Shown here: one piece after another, positions 62,249 through 64,000 of the stretch
Position numbering within the stretch: the stretch's first letter is position 1
How the letters are laid out: every line of letters begins with the position of its first letter
Assembly (NCBI RefSeq): GCF_002118315.1
Contig: NZ_MTSZ01000006.1
Span: 62,001-126,000, forward strand
DNA length: 64,000 bases
Direction of reading: 5' to 3'
Source of the DNA: Kiloniella majae
GTDB lineage: Bacteria > Pseudomonadota > Alphaproteobacteria > Kiloniellales > Kiloniellaceae
Made by a program: the position numbers and the translations under genes
The notes under the pieces: model-generated
Told to the model about the DNA's origin: nothing
Databases searched by the model: none
What the model saw: the letters and a program-made list of their open reading frames with translations, nothing else

Positions 62249-63217
62249 TTATACACCCAGATTGTCATACCATGTTTTGCGGTAGAAGTTGTGAGTTGCA
62301 TCAACAACACGGGATGTGCCAGTTTTAGAACGCATGACAATAGACTGTGTCGTAGCACCGCCTTGGTAACGGCGTACACCGCGAAGAAGGCTGCCATCTG
62401 TTACGCCAGTTGCAACAAACATAACATCACCTTTGGCAAGTTCATTGATTTCGTATTTACGGTCAAGATCTTCGATACCCCAGCGGCGGGCACGGGCAAC
62501 TTCATCGTCGTTTCTAAAGAGTAAGCGGCCCTGGAACTGACCACCAGTGCAACGAAGAGCTGCTGCAGCAAGAACACCTTCTGGTGCACCACCTGCCCCC
62601 ATGAACAGATCAATACCACTATCAAAACGGCTGGTTGCCAAAGCACCAGCTACATCGCCATCACCAATAAGAACGATACGGGCACCGCATTCGCGAACCT
62701 GTGCGATTTTTTCTTCGTGACGCGGGCGATCCATAATACAAACAACCAGGTCACTAATGTCGGTTTTCTTTGCTTTTGCAAGACTGGACAGGTTGTTTAC
62801 GACAGTTTCATCAAGATCAACAACGCCTTCTGGAAGCCCGGCACCAACGGCAATCTTGTCCATATAGGTATCCGGTGCATTCAGGAAATTTCCTGATTCA
62901 GCCATGGCAATAACGCACATTGCGTTTGGACCACCTTTGGCGGTGAGTGTCGTGCCTTCCAAGGGATCCAGCGCAATATCAATGCCAGGACCGCCCTTTC
63001 CAACTTTTTCACCGATATAAAGCATTGGCGCTTCATCACGTTCGCCTTCGCCGATAACAACGGTTCCGTCAATGGCCAAGCCGTTTAAGGCGTCGCGCAT
63101 TGCATTCACAGCAGCTTGGTCAGCTGCTTTTTCGTCTCCGCGTCCCATAAGGCGGGAAGAAGCCAATGCGGCAGCTTCTGTGACACGTACGGTCTCTAGG
63201 GCCAGGTTGCGTTCCAT
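62249..63217 (-). CDS. glpX: Class II fructose-1,6-bisphosphatase
   Basis: 322 residues. The hallmarks are IGEGERDEAPMLYIGE (about 55-70), ALDPLEGTTLTAKGGPNAMCVIA and DGDVAGALATSRFDSGIDLFMGAGGAPEGVLAAAALRC. It converts fructose 1,6-bisphosphate to fructose 6-phosphate in gluconeogenesis. Its place directly after hom is conserved in Alphaproteobacteria. Confidence 0.97.
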   Translation of the reverse strand: MERNLALETVRVTEAAALASSRLMGRGDEKAADQAAVNAMRDALNGLAIDGTVVIGEGERDEAPMLYIGEKVGKGGPGIDIALDPLEGTTLTAKGGPNAMCVIAMAESGNFLNAPDTYMDKIAVGAGLPEGVVDLDETVVNNLSSLAKAKKTDISDLVVCIMDRPRHEEKIAQVRECGARIVLIGDGDVAGALATSRFDSGIDLFMGAGGAPEGVLAAAALRCTGGQFQGRLLFRNDDEVARARRWGIEDLDRKYEINELAKGDVMFVATGVTDGSLLRGVRRYQGGATTQSIVMRSKTGTSRVVDATHNFYRKTWYDNLGV

Positions 63218-63279
63218 ATCTTTGTCCTCTGACTTTGATATCGTTCAATAGTGAACGGTTATTGCTTTCAGATCGTTCT

Positions 63280-64000
63280 TTAAAGGGAAACGATCCGGAT
63301 CATATTTGGTTTTTCAAGTACGCAATCTAGTTGCGAGATTTTTTCAAGGGATCGGCTCATTGCTGTTTCCACCGTTGCCTGTGTTGTAATCACAAGCGGA
63401 ACTGATTTCCCGGGGTTGGATTCATGCTGAATGAGTGACTTTACAGAAATATCTTCGTCCTTGAGGATATTTGATATGTCTGCAATTACGCCTGGACGAT
63501 CTTCGACCTGTAAACGCAGGTAATAGGAACCTTCGCGTTTTTCTACGGGCTGCGCGATTGGTTTTTCAAGCGCGTTTGCCGGAACACCGAAAGTTGGCAA
63601 AATAGTCCCGCGGGCAATATCGACAAGATCGGCCACGACGGCAGAAGCTGTGGGGCCGCCGCCTGCTCCTGCACCTTCGAACATTGTTGTCCCAACGTGG
63701 TTTCCGTTACAGACGACTGCGTTCAAAACACCTTCTACAGAGGCAATTGGCTGGTCTTTGGCAACCATGCACGGGTGAACACGTTGATCGATACCATGTT
63801 CTGTCTTGCGGGCAATACCAAGAAGCTTGATCCGATATCCGAGCTCTTCTGCATTAGCAATATCAAGTGCAGAAATATTTCTGATGCCCTCAATGTACAC
63901 AGCATCAAAATCAACTTCAGTACCAAAAGATACTGAACTTAACAGCGATAGTTTATGCGCAGCATCAACGCCGTCGACGTCAAAACTAGGATCTGCCTCG
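63280..64000 (-). CDS. hom: Homoserine dehydrogenase, C-terminal part (5' end outside window)
   Basis: About 240 residues are visible and the frame runs off the right edge. EADPSFDVDGVDAAHKLSLLSSVSFG and YIEGIRNISALDI belong to the catalytic domain. AYEGAGAGGGPTASAVVADLVDIARG-like sequence (seen as FEGAGAGGGPTASAVVADLVDIARG) follows, then a C-terminal ACT domain (YYLRLQVEDRPGVIADISNILKDEDISVKSLIQ) that gives threonine feedback control. It reduces aspartate semialdehyde to homoserine. Confidence 0.96.
   Translation of the reverse strand, partial: EADPSFDVDGVDAAHKLSLLSSVSFGTEVDFDAVYIEGIRNISALDIANAEELGYRIKLLGIARKTEHGIDQRVHPCMVAKDQPIASVEGVLNAVVCNGNHVGTTMFEGAGAGGGPTASAVVADLVDIARGTILPTFGVPANALEKPIAQPVEKREGSYYLRLQVEDRPGVIADISNILKDEDISVKSLIQHESNPGKSVPLVITTQATVETAMSRSLEKISQLDCVLEKPNMIRIVSL

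Noticed and set aside
1-64000. Insertion sequences, prophage or integrated element near the tRNA genes
   Set aside because: No transposase, integrase or phage gene was found, and no attachment-like repeat of a tRNA 3' end is visible other than the tRNA-Glu duplication itself.

Overview
The window reads as chromosomal DNA of a free-living, probably marine alphaproteobacterium. The best evidence is gene order. The run mltB-like / rlpA / dacC-like / tmk / holB / metG / tatD / MBL hydrolase (about 30.1-38.8 kb, minus strand) and the run hom / glpX / recJ / DUF1194 (59.5-64 kb, minus strand) are arrangements known from Alphaproteobacteria. The DNA is rather AT-rich by eye, and periplasmic binding proteins, TRAP transporters, LysR regulators and chemoreceptors are abundant. 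This would suit a Rhodospirillales/Kiloniellales-like heterotroph, but the genus cannot be fixed from the sequence alone. No insertion sequence, prophage, CRISPR array or rRNA was seen.

Layout. 0-5.8 kb: the tail of an unknown gene, mazG, and two tandem chemoreceptor genes whose signalling halves are almost identical DNA. 5.9-11.2 kb: a complete branched-chain-type ABC transporter operon (binding protein, two permeases, two ATPases). 11.2-15.8 kb: a minus-strand cassette (CmcJ/NvfI-like oxygenase, luciferase-like monooxygenase, SDR, frameshifted crotonase) divergent from a LysR gene. 16-20.8 kb: LysE exporter, retropepsin-like protease, SLOG protein, two orphan solute-binding proteins and a GFA-family protein. 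20.9-26.6 kb: aminotransferase, then a TAXI-type TRAP system whose fused permease overlaps an alpha/beta hydrolase gene, and a small membrane protein. 26.9-30.1 kb: M14 carboxypeptidase and a family-5 peptide-binding protein. 30.1-39.3 kb: the conserved housekeeping and cell-wall block. 39.4-40.5 kb: a PilZ gene, a stand-alone FliN/SpoA gene and tRNA-Ser(UGA). 40.5-45.1 kb: redox enzymes, two LysR genes, a DUF1127 mini-gene and a glycine-zipper lipoprotein. 45.4-51.8 kb: dctB-dctD, a textbook sigma-54 promoter, and dctPQM. 51.8-58.9 kb: CoxG-like protein, hydrolase, formaldehyde detoxification (frmA-fghA), another orphan binding protein and three yceI genes. 58.9-59.5 kb: two tRNA-Glu genes in a duplicated 164-bp unit. 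The window ends inside homoserine dehydrogenase.

How the parts work together. Much of the window serves finding and importing small organic molecules: two chemoreceptors, one ABC and two TRAP importers, three orphan family-3 binding proteins and one orphan peptide-binding protein. In all three importer operons a strong stem-loop lies just behind the binding-protein gene, a likely means of making more binding protein than permease. The dctB-dctD/sigma-54/dctPQM unit is complete and its promoter is canonical. However, the predicted phosphoacceptor histidine of DctB is a tyrosine (Y381), the most unusual protein-level observation here. Other points worth a look are the homogenised chemoreceptor repeat, the crotonase frameshift, the PilZ-FliN pair outside a flagellar cluster, and several palindromes in front of regulators.
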